From Paenibacillus monticola (GTDB taxonomy: Bacteria; Bacillota; Bacilli; Paenibacillales; Paenibacillaceae), in NCBI RefSeq assembly GCF_009664975.1, contig NZ_WJXB01000012.1, positions 62,001 to 126,000 of the forward strand: a stretch of DNA of 64,000 nt. The letters are read 5' to 3'. A model generated the notes under the pieces. It was not told the DNA's origin. It saw only the letters and a list, made by a program, of their open reading frames with translations, and searched no databases. A program made the translations under genes and the position numbers. Shown here in pieces: positions 13,756 to 23,271 of the stretch. Positions within the stretch are counted from its first letter, which is position 1, and each line of letters begins with the position of its first letter.

Positions 13756-15531
13756 ATGCGGCGAATACTATCGAGATTAAAGTTAAATACGCTGCGGAAT
13801 CAAATGCTGCTCGGTTTTCTCGCTGTTATGCTCATTATCCTGACGTTCGTCGGGGGGATTACGTTCCATTCAGTCTCGACAATGCTTAAGAACAACGCGG
13901 AGAAGCATATTCAGCAAACCGCGATTCAGGCCAACGGCCGCCTAGAGGGCATTATTGAACAGATCAATTCTCTGACAACCCTGGTATCGACCAATGAGTA
14001 TATCCAGCATTTGCTTTTACGTGATATAGAGGGCCAGCCGGCTACCTTTGCGGAGCGGCAGGCGCTACCACCCATCATCAATCTGGTCCAACTGTATACG
14101 GACGGCATCAAATCTGTGGAGCTTTATAAGAATGACGGAGCGAGATTGTACCCTCTCGACGGCAGCAGCCTGAGAGATAAGGTGCCAGAGGATTGGATTA
14201 AGCTGGCGACAGGGAAGAAAGGGGGCCTCGTCTGGTTCGGCATTGATCCGCTCGATACCACATCGGTTTTGGCAATTCGGCAGATCAGCCTCATCGATCG
14301 GCATTTCTCAACAGGAGGGTATTTGCTCATTCGCTCAGACCGCAGCAAGTTTGCGTTGAAAGGCTCCTTGTCTGGAGAGGGAGAAGAGGATGCAGAAACG
14401 GTCTTACTCTTAGGTTCTGACGGCCAGTTCATTACGTCCAATGATGACACCATTTCGCAAAAGACAGCGGCCACGCTGTTGGAGGGGGCCAACGATCATG
14501 TCGCATCGATCGGCAATCACTCTTTTATCGTCGTCAAACAACGGTCTTCCGTAACTGGATGGACGCTGCTTATACTAACCCCAGTTAACGTTATCACCAA
14601 AGGAATATCGGTCTTGCGGACGACCATTGTTGTATCGGCCATCATGGGTACCTTGCTGTTCACCTTGCTCTCTTTTTTCCTGTCTACGCTCATCACCCGG
14701 CCTGTGTTCAAGCTGATCAAAGCCATGAGAGATACCCGTCTTGGCATTCTGAAGCCCATCGACAATGTGTCGTTCACTATGGAAATTCAGGAACTGAATT
14801 ATTCCTATAACAAAATGGTGGATAACATCAACGAACTGATCCAGTTGGTTTATGAGAAAGAGGTATCCCGGAGCCATACGGAGTTAAAAGCACTCCAAGC
14901 TCAGATTAATCCGCATTTTCTGTTCAATTCTCTGGATGTTCTGCACTGGTCGTTATTGGAAAAGGATGAAGACCAACTGGCCGGATATGTTGTCGCCATG
15001 TCTGATTTATTCCGGTATACCATCACTGGGGCGAGTAAAGGGGGATGGGTGACGCTGCGCGACGAATTGGAGCATGTGAAGCGATATTTGCTTATCATGA
15101 AGATGCGATTTGAAGACCGACTGGTTTGGGAAATTGAGGCTCCTCCCGAATTTGGAGAGGTGGAGCTACCTCGACTGTTGCTGCAACCGCTCGTGGAGAA
15201 TGCTATATTGCATGGAGTCGAGAGCAAGATTGAACCCGGCTTAGTAAAGCTGACGGTCACTCGTGACGGAGAACGGATTGTCATTATGGTGGAAGACGAC
15301 GGGGTGGGAATGGACGAGGAAAAGCTACGCACCCTTCTGGAAGGGCTGGATAGTGGAAAGGTATCTTCTTCTAAAGATTCTGGTCTTGGAATCGCCAATG
15401 TGCAGAAGAGGCTTCAACTATTTTTTTCGGGAAAGAACGAGCAGAGCGCGGTGATGGCTATTGATAGCCGAAAAGGCCAAGGCACTCGTATAAGTATCCA
15501 AATTCCTGTCCGAGGAGGCAGAACGCTATGA
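13756..15531 (+). CDS. Sensor histidine kinase, YesM/LytS type
   Basis: This membrane sensor likely detects an extracellular sugar and phosphorylates the regulator encoded next. Layout: membrane segment about residues 20-42, an extracellular sensor of about 240 residues, a second membrane segment (VVSAIMGTLLFTLLSFFLSTLI), a HAMP linker, then LKALQAQINPHFLFNSLDVLHW with the phospho-acceptor His. A C-terminal ATPase domain (LLQPLVENAILHG, DDGVGM, GLGIANVQKRL) follows. I favour ATG 13756 (AGAGGAAGAGG upstream) over the ATG at 13732. Its stop overlaps the regulator start by 4 bp (ATGA), so the two are translationally coupled. Confidence 0.92.
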   Translation: MRRILSRLKLNTLRNQMLLGFLAVMLIILTFVGGITFHSVSTMLKNNAEKHIQQTAIQANGRLEGIIEQINSLTTLVSTNEYIQHLLLRDIEGQPATFAERQALPPIINLVQLYTDGIKSVELYKNDGARLYPLDGSSLRDKVPEDWIKLATGKKGGLVWFGIDPLDTTSVLAIRQISLIDRHFSTGGYLLIRSDRSKFALKGSLSGEGEEDAETVLLLGSDGQFITSNDDTISQKTAATLLEGANDHVASIGNHSFIVVKQRSSVTGWTLLILTPVNVITKGISVLRTTIVVSAIMGTLLFTLLSFFLSTLITRPVFKLIKAMRDTRLGILKPIDNVSFTMEIQELNYSYNKMVDNINELIQLVYEKEVSRSHTELKALQAQINPHFLFNSLDVLHWSLLEKDEDQLAGYVVAMSDLFRYTITGASKGGWVTLRDELEHVKRYLLIMKMRFEDRLVWEIEAPPEFGEVELPRLLLQPLVENAILHGVESKIEPGLVKLTVTRDGERIVIMVEDDGVGMDEEKLRTLLEGLDSGKVSSSKDSGLGIANVQKRLQLFFSGKNEQSAVMAIDSRKGQGTRISIQIPVRGGRTL

Positions 15532-16328
15532 GGAGCCGAACGATTCTTATCGTCGAAGATGAACCGAGATCGAGAGAAGGAATGAAGAAAATACTTGGGG
15601 TATGGGCAGCCGGTCAATATGAGATCCTAACGGCAAGCAATGGGGTGGCCGCTATGCAAATTCTTGAGGAGATTCCCGTGGAACTTATGATAACGGACAT
15701 CCGCATGCCTGAAATGAGCGGTCTTGCTCTGGTTAGTCAAATGAGGGAGAAAAGGATCCAGCGTCAGCCATCCGTTATTCTCATCTCCGGACATGCTGAG
15801 TTCGAGTATGCTCAGCAAGCGATTCATTTATCCGTAGTAGACTATTTGCTCAAGCCGGCTAGCCGGGAAAAGCTGATCGAATCCGTGGAGAATGCCCTGA
15901 AGGCAGGCGAAGAGCAGGAAAATATCATCTTCATGCGGAAGATGACCGATCCTCAATTAATGGCCGTTAGGGAAGAAGAAGCCTCATTAAGCGATCCGAT
16001 TCGCCAGGCGATAGACTATATGGAAATGCATATCATGGAGCCGATCAGCCTGCAGGAAGTCGCCGGACATGTACATCTGAACGGGAGTTATTTCAGCGCA
16101 CTTTTCAAAGAGCAATGCCAGATGAATTTTAGTGAATACGTTGCTCGCAGAAAATTGCAGAAAGCGAAAGAAATGTTGCTGAAGACGAATCTGCCCATAG
16201 CGGAAATAGCAAGTCGCACCGGTTATCAAACCGTCAAATATTTTAACAAGCTGTTCAAGGAGTACGAAGGAATGAGTCCGGGGCGGTATCGAACGATGAG
16301 GAACGGAATGGAAGGGCATGTCCAGTAA
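15528..16328 (+). CDS. Response regulator with AraC-type DNA-binding domain (YesN type)
   Basis: The N-terminal receiver domain has acidic residues EDE near residue 11, the phospho-acceptor Asp in LMITDIRMPEMSG and the switch Lys in YLLKPAS. The C-terminal about 100 residues contain two AraC helix-turn-helix motifs (SLQEVAGHVHLNGSYFSALF and PIAEIASRTGYQTVKYFNKL) with the family ending GMSPGRYR. At 266 residues it is about half the length of most YesN proteins because the usual middle domain is missing. It probably activates the ABC operon starting at 16530. Confidence 0.92.
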   Translation: MRSRTILIVEDEPRSREGMKKILGVWAAGQYEILTASNGVAAMQILEEIPVELMITDIRMPEMSGLALVSQMREKRIQRQPSVILISGHAEFEYAQQAIHLSVVDYLLKPASREKLIESVENALKAGEEQENIIFMRKMTDPQLMAVREEEASLSDPIRQAIDYMEMHIMEPISLQEVAGHVHLNGSYFSALFKEQCQMNFSEYVARRKLQKAKEMLLKTNLPIAEIASRTGYQTVKYFNKLFKEYEGMSPGRYRTMRNGMEGHVQ

Positions 16329-16355
16329 ATGTTCATGGATCTAGTAGACAAATGG

Positions 16356-16390
16356 AGACACCAAGGTAGAAATCTCTTGGTGTCTTTTTT
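16356..16390 (+). terminator. Terminator after the kinase/regulator pair
   Basis: AGACACCAAG (16356-16365) pairs perfectly with CTTGGTGTCT (16376-16385), followed by a T-run. The rest of 16391-16529 is the upstream region of the binding-protein gene; no firm promoter or operator could be assigned. Confidence 0.85.
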
Positions 16391-16529
16391 ATGCCATGTA
16401 CGGAACGAAATCCAAAAATAGTGGAAGTTTCCCTATAAATAGGATCCTTATGTCTGAGAGCCATAGGCATTATACTATGTATGCGGTTACATAAAATCGT
16501 GGATTCAATATAAAAAGGGGAGGCAAAGT

Positions 16530-17942
16530 ATGAAAAGTATGAAACGTGTTTTAGCGGGGGTTTCTACGCTGGTCTTGATGTCATCTGCTCTAGCAGCATG
16601 TGGAGGCAACTCAAACTCATCTAACGCAAACGCAACTACAGCTCCAGCAGCCACAACAGCAGCAGAGGCTACAACAGCACCAGCAGCCGGAACTGGTGAA
16701 AAAGTCACCATCAATCTCTATAGCTTCACGGATGAGATTCCGAACATGACCAAAAAGTATATGGAAGTCCACCCTGAGGCGAATGTAGAGTTCAAAACTA
16801 CGATTGTCGCAACTACAGATGGAGCCTATCAGCCAGCTCTTGACCAGGCCCTGGCCGCTGGCGGAAAAGATGCACCGGATATATATGCAGCTGAAGGGGC
16901 GTTCGTACTCAAATATACACAAGGCGATGCATCCACTTTTGCCGCCAACTATGCTGACCTCGGTCTTGACGACCAACTGGTTAAGGACGCAGGCATTGCT
17001 CAATATTCTGTAGATATCGGCAGCAAAGACGGCCAGCTGAAAGGTCTTGGCTATCAGGCAACAGGTGGAGCCTTTATCTATCGCCGCTCGCTTGCCAAGG
17101 AAGTATTTGGAACAGATGACCCGGCTGCTATCAAGACTGAAATCGGTCCAGGCTGGGATAAATTCTTCAGTGCAGCTGAAAAGCTGAAAGCTAAAGGATA
17201 TGCCGCAGTTTCCGGCGACGGCGATGTTTGGCACGCGGTCGAAAACAGTTCTGACAAAGGCTGGATTGTCGATGGCAAGTTGCATATTGATCCGAAGCGT
17301 GAAGAATTCCTTGATCTCTCCAAGAAGCTGAAAGACAATGGCTACTACAACGATACGACAGATTGGCAAGAAGCCTGGTTCGCCGATATGAACGGCACTG
17401 GCACAAAACCGGTCTTCGGTTTCTTCGGTCCTGCTTGGCTCATTAACTATACGTTTAAGGACCATGCAAAGGATACAGCCGGTGACTGGGCAGTTACTGA
17501 GCCGCCAACAGGCTTCTTCTGGGGAGGCACCTGGTTGCTCGCTAACAAAGACGTAACCAAGGACGATGCCAAGAAACAAGCTGTTGCAGACTTCATCAAG
17601 TGGGTAACGCTCGATACTTCTGAAACCGGACTCCAGTACAACTGGGCTAACGGAACGATGAAAGATGGCGAGCAAGGTACGAAGGACAGCGTTGCTTCCT
17701 CCGTTGTTATGGATAAATCTAATGGCGAAATAGCAATGCTTGGCGGACAGAACATGTTCGACATCTTTGTTCCGGCTAACGCCAACGCTTCCGGCAACAA
17801 CTTGACCGCATTCGACGAAACGATCAACAAGCTCTGGCGTGATCAAGTACGCGAATATACTGCAGGCAACAAGGACCGTGCTAAAGCGATCGAAACTTTC
17901 AAACAGCAAGTCAAAGATCAACTTAATATCGATAGCGAATAA
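16530..17942 (+). CDS. Sugar ABC transporter substrate-binding lipoprotein (CUT1)
   Basis: The first 24 residues form a lipoprotein signal with lipobox LAAC and lipidated Cys24, followed by a low-complexity Ala/Thr linker (residues 30-57). The remaining about 410 residues have the extracellular solute-binding family 1 layout (YSFTDEIPNMTKKYMEVHPE near the N-terminus, GFFGPAWLINY and GGTWLLANKDV in the centre). It would bind an oligosaccharide outside the membrane and hand it to the two permeases downstream. AAAAGGGGAGG lies 8 bp upstream. No ATPase gene is present, as is common for CUT1 systems that share an MsmX-type ATPase. Confidence 0.92.
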   Translation: MKSMKRVLAGVSTLVLMSSALAACGGNSNSSNANATTAPAATTAAEATTAPAAGTGEKVTINLYSFTDEIPNMTKKYMEVHPEANVEFKTTIVATTDGAYQPALDQALAAGGKDAPDIYAAEGAFVLKYTQGDASTFAANYADLGLDDQLVKDAGIAQYSVDIGSKDGQLKGLGYQATGGAFIYRRSLAKEVFGTDDPAAIKTEIGPGWDKFFSAAEKLKAKGYAAVSGDGDVWHAVENSSDKGWIVDGKLHIDPKREEFLDLSKKLKDNGYYNDTTDWQEAWFADMNGTGTKPVFGFFGPAWLINYTFKDHAKDTAGDWAVTEPPTGFFWGGTWLLANKDVTKDDAKKQAVADFIKWVTLDTSETGLQYNWANGTMKDGEQGTKDSVASSVVMDKSNGEIAMLGGQNMFDIFVPANANASGNNLTAFDETINKLWRDQVREYTAGNKDRAKAIETFKQQVKDQLNIDSE

Positions 17943-17951
17943 AAAGCAATC

Positions 17952-17981
17952 GAAGGGGCGGGGGAGTCATCCCGCCCCTTC
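17952..17981 (+). other. GC-rich stem-loop between binding-protein and permease genes
   Basis: GAAGGGGCGGG pairs with CCCGCCCCTTC over 11 bp with an 8-nt loop and no T-run. Such a hairpin can stabilise upstream mRNA and keep binding protein in excess over permeases; a parallel hairpin sits at 32121-32143. Confidence 0.8.
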
Positions 17982-18004
17982 ATATCAACTAAAGAGGTGA
18001 GAGC

Positions 18005-18988
18005 ATGCGCCGCAAAGGTGTGAACTACTCTAAATTCGGCTATATTTTTACATTTCCGTTTGTTTTGGCATTTCTGATTTTCTCGTTATATCCTATTTTG
18101 TACACCGCATTCATAGGGTTCACCGATTTGCAAGGATTAATACCAAAACCAATACATATTTTGGATAATCCTTTTCAGAACTTCAAAGATCTTATCTTTG
18201 ATAATGTTTCTTTCAGAAAGTCTCTAATGAACACCGGGTTGCTCTGGATCCTAAACTTCGTTCCCCAGATCCTTCTTGCGCTCTTACTCACTGCATGGTT
18301 CACTAACCAGCGTCTTAAAATTAAGGGACAAGGCTTTTTCAAGGTTCTGCTCTATATGCCTAATATTATTACTGCAGGTACAATCGCCTTGCTTTTCAGC
18401 ACTCTGTTTGGCTATCCAATGGGTCCGGTAAACAGCTTTTTTGAAATGATGGGCTGGTCTGACGCACCGATTTTCTTCCTTCAGGATAAGACAACAGCAA
18501 GGGGGATTGTGGCGTTCATCCAGTTCTGGATGTGGTACGGTAACACCATGATCATTCTTATCGCAGGCGTTATGGGTATCAATCCAGCGCTCTTCGAGTC
18601 TGCGTCAATTGACGGTGCAAACGGAGTTCAAACCTTCTTCCGTATCACGCTGCCAAGTTTACGTACGATTTTGTTATTCACGCTGATTACATCGATGGTC
18701 GGTGGTTTGACCATGTTTGATATTCCGCAGCTCTTCCTTGCAGGCGGACCGGATGACTCTACGCTTACCACGTCCATGTTTATTTATGGGCAAGCCTTTA
18801 AGGGAAGCTATTTGTACAATCGTGCTGCAGCGGCGAGCATGATCATGTTCGTGATTTCAGGGATATTGTCTGCATTTGTGTTCTATCTAATGCGTGACCG
18901 CGACGCGGCAAAAATGAAAAAAATACTTAAAATGGAGAAAAAATCCGCCAAGAGCAGCCATAAGGGGGGCGTAGCACATGAACAATAA
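18005..18988 (+). CDS. Sugar ABC transporter permease (MalF/UgpA type)
   Basis: The 327-residue protein has six membrane segments and the permease signature loop ASIDGANGVQTFFRITLPSL (EAAxxDGA-type, about residues 199-218) that docks on the ATPase. The opening SKFGYIFTFPFVLAFLIFSLYPILY is typical of CUT1 permeases. It forms a heterodimer with the next gene product in the cytoplasmic membrane. AGAGGTGAG precedes ATG 18005. The 3' end overlaps the next start by 11 bp. Confidence 0.93.
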   Translation: MRRKGVNYSKFGYIFTFPFVLAFLIFSLYPILYTAFIGFTDLQGLIPKPIHILDNPFQNFKDLIFDNVSFRKSLMNTGLLWILNFVPQILLALLLTAWFTNQRLKIKGQGFFKVLLYMPNIITAGTIALLFSTLFGYPMGPVNSFFEMMGWSDAPIFFLQDKTTARGIVAFIQFWMWYGNTMIILIAGVMGINPALFESASIDGANGVQTFFRITLPSLRTILLFTLITSMVGGLTMFDIPQLFLAGGPDDSTLTTSMFIYGQAFKGSYLYNRAAAASMIMFVISGILSAFVFYLMRDRDAAKMKKILKMEKKSAKSSHKGGVAHEQ

Positions 18989-19832
18989 TCAAAAAGGCGG
19001 AAACGTCACCCGGAGGATCAACAAGACGATTATCTATATCGTCTGCATCTCTCTGGCGGTGCTCAGCATCCTCCCGTTTTGGATCATGTTTATAAACGCC
19101 ACCCGTTCTACGGCGGAAATTCAAAGCGGTCTCTCACTGCTTCCTTCGTCCCATATGATGACCAACCTGAGGGCGCTGCTCGACAAGAGTTTCGATCCCA
19201 TTCAAGGGTTCATGAATTCCTTTATTATCTCTGCTTCAGCAACCCTCTTAACGGTCTACTTCTCATCCCTGGCGGCTTACGGGCTGGTGACCTATAGCTG
19301 GAAGCTGCGTGGGGCATTCTTTACTTTTATTTTATGCGTGATGATGATTCCTTCCCAGGCAAGTGCAATTGGATTCTATCAGTTCATGTATAAAATACAT
19401 TGGACCAACAGCTTTCTTCCGTTGATTCTGCCTGCGATTGCAGCGCCGGCGGTAGTGTTCTTTATGCGCCAATATCTGCTGGCAACGCTGTCGATAGAGA
19501 TCGTGGAAGCAGCACGTGTAGACGGATCCAATGAATTCAAAACATTTAATCGGATCATCTTACCGTTGATGGTTCCGGCAGTGGCGACGCAGGCGATCTT
19601 TGCCTTCGTGGGGAACTGGAACAACCTGTTCATGCCGCTGATACTGCTTACACAGAAAGAAAAGTATACGATGCCAATCATGGTCAGCTTGCTGCGCGGG
19701 GATATATACAAGTCGGAGTTCGGCTCAATCTATTTAGGACTCGCGCTGACAGCCTTACCGCTGTTCGTGGTTTACTTCCTGTTATCCCGTTATATTATCG
19801 CGGGCGTAGCGCTGGGCGGCGTCAAAGAATAA
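18978..19832 (+). CDS. Sugar ABC transporter permease (MalG/UgpE type)
   Basis: The 284-residue protein has six membrane segments and the docking loop VEAARVDGSNEFKTFNRIILPL (about residues 178-199). It ends YIIAGVALGGVKE, the usual ending of the second CUT1 permease. It completes the importer with the 16530 and 18005 products. GGGGGGCG lies upstream of ATG 18978. Confidence 0.93.
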   Translation: MNNNQKGGNVTRRINKTIIYIVCISLAVLSILPFWIMFINATRSTAEIQSGLSLLPSSHMMTNLRALLDKSFDPIQGFMNSFIISASATLLTVYFSSLAAYGLVTYSWKLRGAFFTFILCVMMIPSQASAIGFYQFMYKIHWTNSFLPLILPAIAAPAVVFFMRQYLLATLSIEIVEAARVDGSNEFKTFNRIILPLMVPAVATQAIFAFVGNWNNLFMPLILLTQKEKYTMPIMVSLLRGDIYKSEFGSIYLGLALTALPLFVVYFLLSRYIIAGVALGGVKE

Positions 19833-19880
19833 CCCCATCAAGCAGGATTAGAAGACGAGACATGGGGATCTATAATACTT

Positions 19881-19924
19881 AAATAAATGAGTCGTCCTGT
19901 AAATACAGGGCGGCTCATTTATTT
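19881..19924 (+). terminator. Terminator closing the ABC operon
   Basis: AAATAAATGAGTCGTCCTGT pairs with ACAGGGCGGCTCATTTATTT around a short loop (two G-T pairs), with T-rich sequence at the end. It ends the operon started at 16530. Confidence 0.75.
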
Positions 19925-20002
19925 AGGTGGATTATCTACTCAATAATGCAGTTCAGTTAACGGGAATATTGTTATATAATTACAATAAAAAGGAGTATTA
20001 GT

Positions 20003-20557
20003 ATGACCTCAGGCTTCCCATTTATTGAATTCCCCCGGCTTAAGACAGAACGTTGTACATTAAGGAAAGAAGAAGAGAAAGATCGTTATGATATTTATGA
20101 GCTTTATTCAAACGAAGACGTTGTGAAATATATGGAGTTTGAACCATTCGTTACTGTTGAGGATGCGGTAAATGAAATGCAATGGTATCAGAAAATTTTC
20201 AGGGAACAATCTGGATTACGGTGGATGATTGAGGATAGTGAGTCAAATAAAGTGATTGGGACATGCGGATTTTTGAATTATGAGAAAATACACAATCGTA
20301 TAGAAATGGGTTATGACTTAACCCCTAAATTTTGGGGTAAGGGTATCATGACAGAGGTAATGAAATGTATTATGGATTTTGGTTTTTTGACTATGAAGCT
20401 AAACAAAATTGAGACGAAAGTGGAACCGAAAAATGAGGCGTCGATCCGTTTGATGAATAGGCTTGGTTTCCACAAAGAAGGAGTATTGAGGCAACATGAG
20501 TTCGAAAAGGGGAAATATGTTGATCTTGCTATCTTCTCAAAATTGAAAAGTGAGTAA
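20003..20557 (+). CDS. GNAT acetyltransferase, RimJ/RimL type
   Basis: The 184-residue protein opens with RLKTERCTLRKEEEKDRYDI. It then has NKVIGTCGFLNYEKIHNRIE, MGYDLTPKFWGKGIMTEVMK and KIETKVEPKNEASIRLMNRL, which are complete RimJ/RimL-type motifs. It would acetylate an amino group; the substrate is unknown. AAAAGGAGTATTAGT precedes ATG 20003. It is a divergent relative of the cassette gene at 7399-7947 and lies in AT-rich sequence between two GC-richer operons, but has no attC-like repeat. Confidence 0.87.
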   Translation: MTSGFPFIEFPRLKTERCTLRKEEEKDRYDIYELYSNEDVVKYMEFEPFVTVEDAVNEMQWYQKIFREQSGLRWMIEDSESNKVIGTCGFLNYEKIHNRIEMGYDLTPKFWGKGIMTEVMKCIMDFGFLTMKLNKIETKVEPKNEASIRLMNRLGFHKEGVLRQHEFEKGKYVDLAIFSKLKSE

Positions 20558-20661
20558 TTTAGGTGATATTCAACGCAACTTGAAAGTAGTAATGTGAATT
20601 GGAAAGCGATTACAGTAAGTAATAAATAGTAGGATTTGCGATTTATATGAATCGCTTCTAA

Positions 20662-21060
20662 TATGAAATAACAAATCGAGTTTATTTTAATTGGAATATT
20701 CATTGTTTTGAACGGATATTTGATAACGAGAAAGAGGATGGGGCAAATTCGTATTTGATAAGACTTGTTTCAACAGAAGAATATTCACTACAAATTGAAG
20801 CCCATAAATTATTTTTAGACTGGATAAATGATAAGGGTTCAACAAGACCACACCCTTTATTAGATAAGGAGAACAAAAGATATCATGAAGTAGAGCAGCT
20901 TTTAGGAGAATTTGAACATCAATTTTACATTGAACAGTACATTGGAGAATTTATATCAATAGCTAAAGATGACGAGGGAAATGGAAACAAGATACATGAC
21001 TCCAAATATAAAGTGAAGTGGACAAGGAATGAGAACGTGCTAACGATAAACCAGAAGTGA
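20662..21060 (+). pseudogene. Decayed gene fragment, unknown function
   Basis: The frame is open from 20662 (after TAA) to TGA 21060 and reads continuously through NRVYFNWNIHCFERIFDNEK and SYLIRLVSTEEYSLQIEAHK to KVKWTRNENVLTINQK, but contains no ATG or GTG start in its first third. TTG 20755 is the only candidate start and lacks a ribosome site. I read it as a gene that lost its 5' end. No family recognised. Confidence 0.4.
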
Positions 21061-21143
21061 CAGCCTTCTTTTACCTTAGGGTGAGGGGTTTTTTTAATGA
21101 ATTTCTCGTGTGATCTAAAATAGGCAAAATAAAAGACCGCAGC

Positions 21144-21163
21144 AGCCGGAATTTCTTCCGGCT
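21144..21163. terminator. Hairpin between the decayed gene and the next gene
   Basis: AGCCGGAA-TTTC-TTCCGGCT forms a perfect 8-bp stem with a 4-nt loop. The T-run is weak on both strands, so it may be an imperfect bidirectional terminator between the + strand fragment and the - strand gene at 21221. Confidence 0.45.
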
Positions 21164-21220
21164 TAGGGGCCTTATGTCACAAATCTCTATTTGGTCAAAC
21201 TGTATCTATAGTTGGAGAGA

Positions 21221-21406
21221 TTAATGGTATTTAACAATCTTATTACGTGCCTCTTCCTCATAGGTAAGCAGGTTAGGCGATTGTGGATTGTGCAAATGAC
21301 GCTCTACGGTATATTCCATGTTCCGGTACTCTTCATCTCCTGAAGCCATCCAAGGCTGCCAAATTCCTGATACCCAATTTTTAAGTTCTTTAAGTCCTGC
21401 TAGCAT
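21221..21406 (-). CDS. Small hypothetical protein, 61 aa
   Basis: I place the start at ATG 21406 because AAGGAGG lies 9 bp upstream; the frame also stays open further upstream. The product is MLAGLKELKNWVSGIWQPWM followed by 41 more residues, rich in Glu and Trp, soluble, with no recognised domain. It lies alone on the - strand. Confidence 0.55.
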   Translation of the reverse strand: MLAGLKELKNWVSGIWQPWMASGDEEYRNMEYTVERHLHNPQSPNLLTYEEEARNKIVKYH

Positions 21407-21568
21407 GTTCTCCATCCTCCTTGGGCGATGAAATATTTGTATCTCAACCACTTTGGCTACGCTTTCATTATAACACGGAAAGTAATATTTAAAAGATATG
21501 TCCACCAGGAAAACACAAATTTATTAGTGAACATTATGTGTTAATAGGGTTTTGTACTTACACAGAAG

Positions 21569-21597
21569 AACAATGTCTCCTGTATAGAGACATTGTT
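21569..21597 (-). terminator. Stem-loop downstream of the alpha/beta hydrolase gene
   Basis: AACAATGTCTC and GAGACATTGTT form a perfect 11-bp stem with a 7-nt loop, 76 bp after the hydrolase stop. There is no T-run on the - strand side, so termination is likely but not certain. Confidence 0.55.
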
Positions 21598-21672
21598 AGG
21601 AAACGCTATAAACACTAACAACGATTATGCTAATGCCGTTACAGTATGCTTCAGAAATGATGCATTTACGCC

Positions 21673-22440
21673 TTATGCACTTAGAAACTTATCAACAATA
21701 TCTGCATAAGCTTCCGGTTCCTCGATCATAGGTATATGACCTGAATATTGCATTTCAATGAAAGTTGCATTTGGTATTAGCGAAGCACATAATTCTCCCT
21801 CAGCTGGAGGATTTAACGCATCATGTTTACCACTAATGACCAGGGTTTCTGCTGTTATATTTTGCAGTTCACTGCGATAGTCAAATCCTTCTAAAGCTTT
21901 ATTTGCTGCAGCAGTTTGTTCAGGTGTTAATATGCTTTTAAGAAGTTCTGGTTGTTTTAACAATGTTTCATGATTATAGGCCATCTGTTTTAGAAAAAAC
22001 ATTGATTTTTCTTGTTCATCGAATCCGGCAAATTCCTCTGCGTGCTCCGTAATCAATCTTTGTGTCGATGAGGTCAGACCATTTGATTTAGGAACAGTCA
22101 GAATTAATTTTGCTATTCTATGGGGGTGTGAGATGGCTACACCTTGCGCAATATAACTTCCCATTGAAACCCCATAAAGATGTGCAGTCTCGAATTTAAG
22201 AGTATCCATTAGCGATAGAATATCTTGAACATGATCATTTAATGTATAACTCTCTGGTTTATCCGATTTACCATGTCCTCTACAGTCTAGAGCAACCGTT
22301 TTAAAAGTTTTAGAGAGTCTACTGATTTCACCCTTCAATAGAGTGTGGTCGGTGCCAAGTCCGTGTATAAGTATTAAAGGATATCCCTCACCCTGTATTT
22401 CAATGTTTAAGTTAATTCCATTTATTTTTCTCATCGTCAT
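21673..22440 (-). CDS. Alpha/beta hydrolase
   Basis: The 255-residue protein has the oxyanion motif HGLGTDHTLL (about residues 24-33), DCRGHGKSDKP, the nucleophile elbow GVSMGS (about 93-98) and a C-terminal GHIPMIEEPEAY with the catalytic His. All three catalytic elements are present. The family includes 3-oxoadipate enol-lactonase-like and related esterases; the substrate is not known. AGGAGGATAG lies upstream of ATG 22440. It is a single-gene unit divergent from the MarR gene. Confidence 0.9.
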   Translation of the reverse strand: MTMRKINGINLNIEIQGEGYPLILIHGLGTDHTLLKGEISRLSKTFKTVALDCRGHGKSDKPESYTLNDHVQDILSLMDTLKFETAHLYGVSMGSYIAQGVAISHPHRIAKLILTVPKSNGLTSSTQRLITEHAEEFAGFDEQEKSMFFLKQMAYNHETLLKQPELLKSILTPEQTAAANKALEGFDYRSELQNITAETLVISGKHDALNPPAEGELCASLIPNATFIEMQYSGHIPMIEEPEAYADIVDKFLSA

Positions 22441-22594
22441 TTTTCTATCCTCCTAACTTTATTATAGTCGATTATTAATATTAACATTACTAATTTTCAG
22501 ATTCAACTTGTGTATAAACCTGTGTTACCAGGCAGGGGAGCGGAGTTTTTTTTGTTGTGTCAGTGGGGTTATGGCTCACGATAAAACTTATATT

Positions 22595-22609
22595 TGATAA
22601 TCGTTATCA
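22595..22609. promoter_or_regulatory. Fur-type box upstream of the MarR/nitroreductase operon
   Basis: TGATAATCGTTATCA is a 7-1-7 palindrome that matches the Bacillus Fur consensus TGATAATnATTATCA with one change. It lies about 120 bp before the MarR start at 22729 and about 155 bp from the divergent hydrolase start, so it could act on either. Confidence 0.7.
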
Positions 22610-22728
22610 ATGATGATATTATAGTTCACAGGTAAACAATAATTATAAATATTAAACCCAATGTCCTTTCATAGCAAATATATGATTTGTTTATAGGTGA
22701 ATTAAATAGAGAAGGAGTGAGTGAGAAC

Positions 22729-23235
22729 ATGGAGTCCACCCACATGATCAAACAGCTGCTACATGGTCAATATTTAAAGTTCTTGCATCTGCATGAATCC
22801 TTTGCCGAAACGGAAAGTGATCACTTTTTCAGCGTAGCTACCCAGGAATCTATTGAGAAGTTCCCCCGGAATATCACTGCGATACATGTGATTGATTGTG
22901 TCGGCAGGCATGAACCGATTAACAGCACCGCTATTGCCGAGAAGATGGAATTATCTAAAGCAAGCATTACCAAGATTGGCAACAAGCTGCTTGAGGACGG
23001 ATTGGTGAAACGAACCCAGATGAATGACAACAAGAAGGAAATTTACTTTCGATTGACCCCGGAGGGGAAAAAAATATTTTATCTGCATGAACAGCTGCAT
23101 CAGGTTGAGGCCGAGCGTTTCTTCCGTTTTCTGGATAAGTACTCTGACGGTGAATTAAAGGTGATTCAGCATTTCTTGCAGGATTACAGTGTGGATTTGG
23201 AATACAGACTAACCGAAGGGGTGGCAATGAAATGA
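22729..23235 (+). CDS. MarR-family transcriptional regulator
   Basis: The 168-residue protein has a winged helix-turn-helix: AIHVIDCVGRHEPINSTAIA, EKMELSKASITKIGNKLLED and the wing GLVKRTQMNDNKKEIYFRLT. It binds DNA as a dimer and usually represses its own operon. I choose ATG 22729 (AAGGAG 11 bp upstream) over a TTG at 22687. Two nitroreductase-family genes follow at 36 and 28 bp spacing, so it probably controls them. Confidence 0.88.
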   Translation: MESTHMIKQLLHGQYLKFLHLHESFAETESDHFFSVATQESIEKFPRNITAIHVIDCVGRHEPINSTAIAEKMELSKASITKIGNKLLEDGLVKRTQMNDNKKEIYFRLTPEGKKIFYLHEQLHQVEAERFFRFLDKYSDGELKVIQHFLQDYSVDLEYRLTEGVAMK

Positions 23236-23271
23236 ATACCTGTCACGTAGCTTCAGGAGGAGTGATAACCA

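Noticed and set aside
16617..17921. A 434-codon open frame on the - strand
   Set aside because: It lies exactly opposite the binding-lipoprotein gene, has no ribosome site and encodes no recognisable domain; it is a shadow of that gene's codon bias.
20585..20615. A cre-like site (GGAAAGCGATTACAG)
   Set aside because: The spacing is off by one base from the CcpA consensus and no sugar gene follows.
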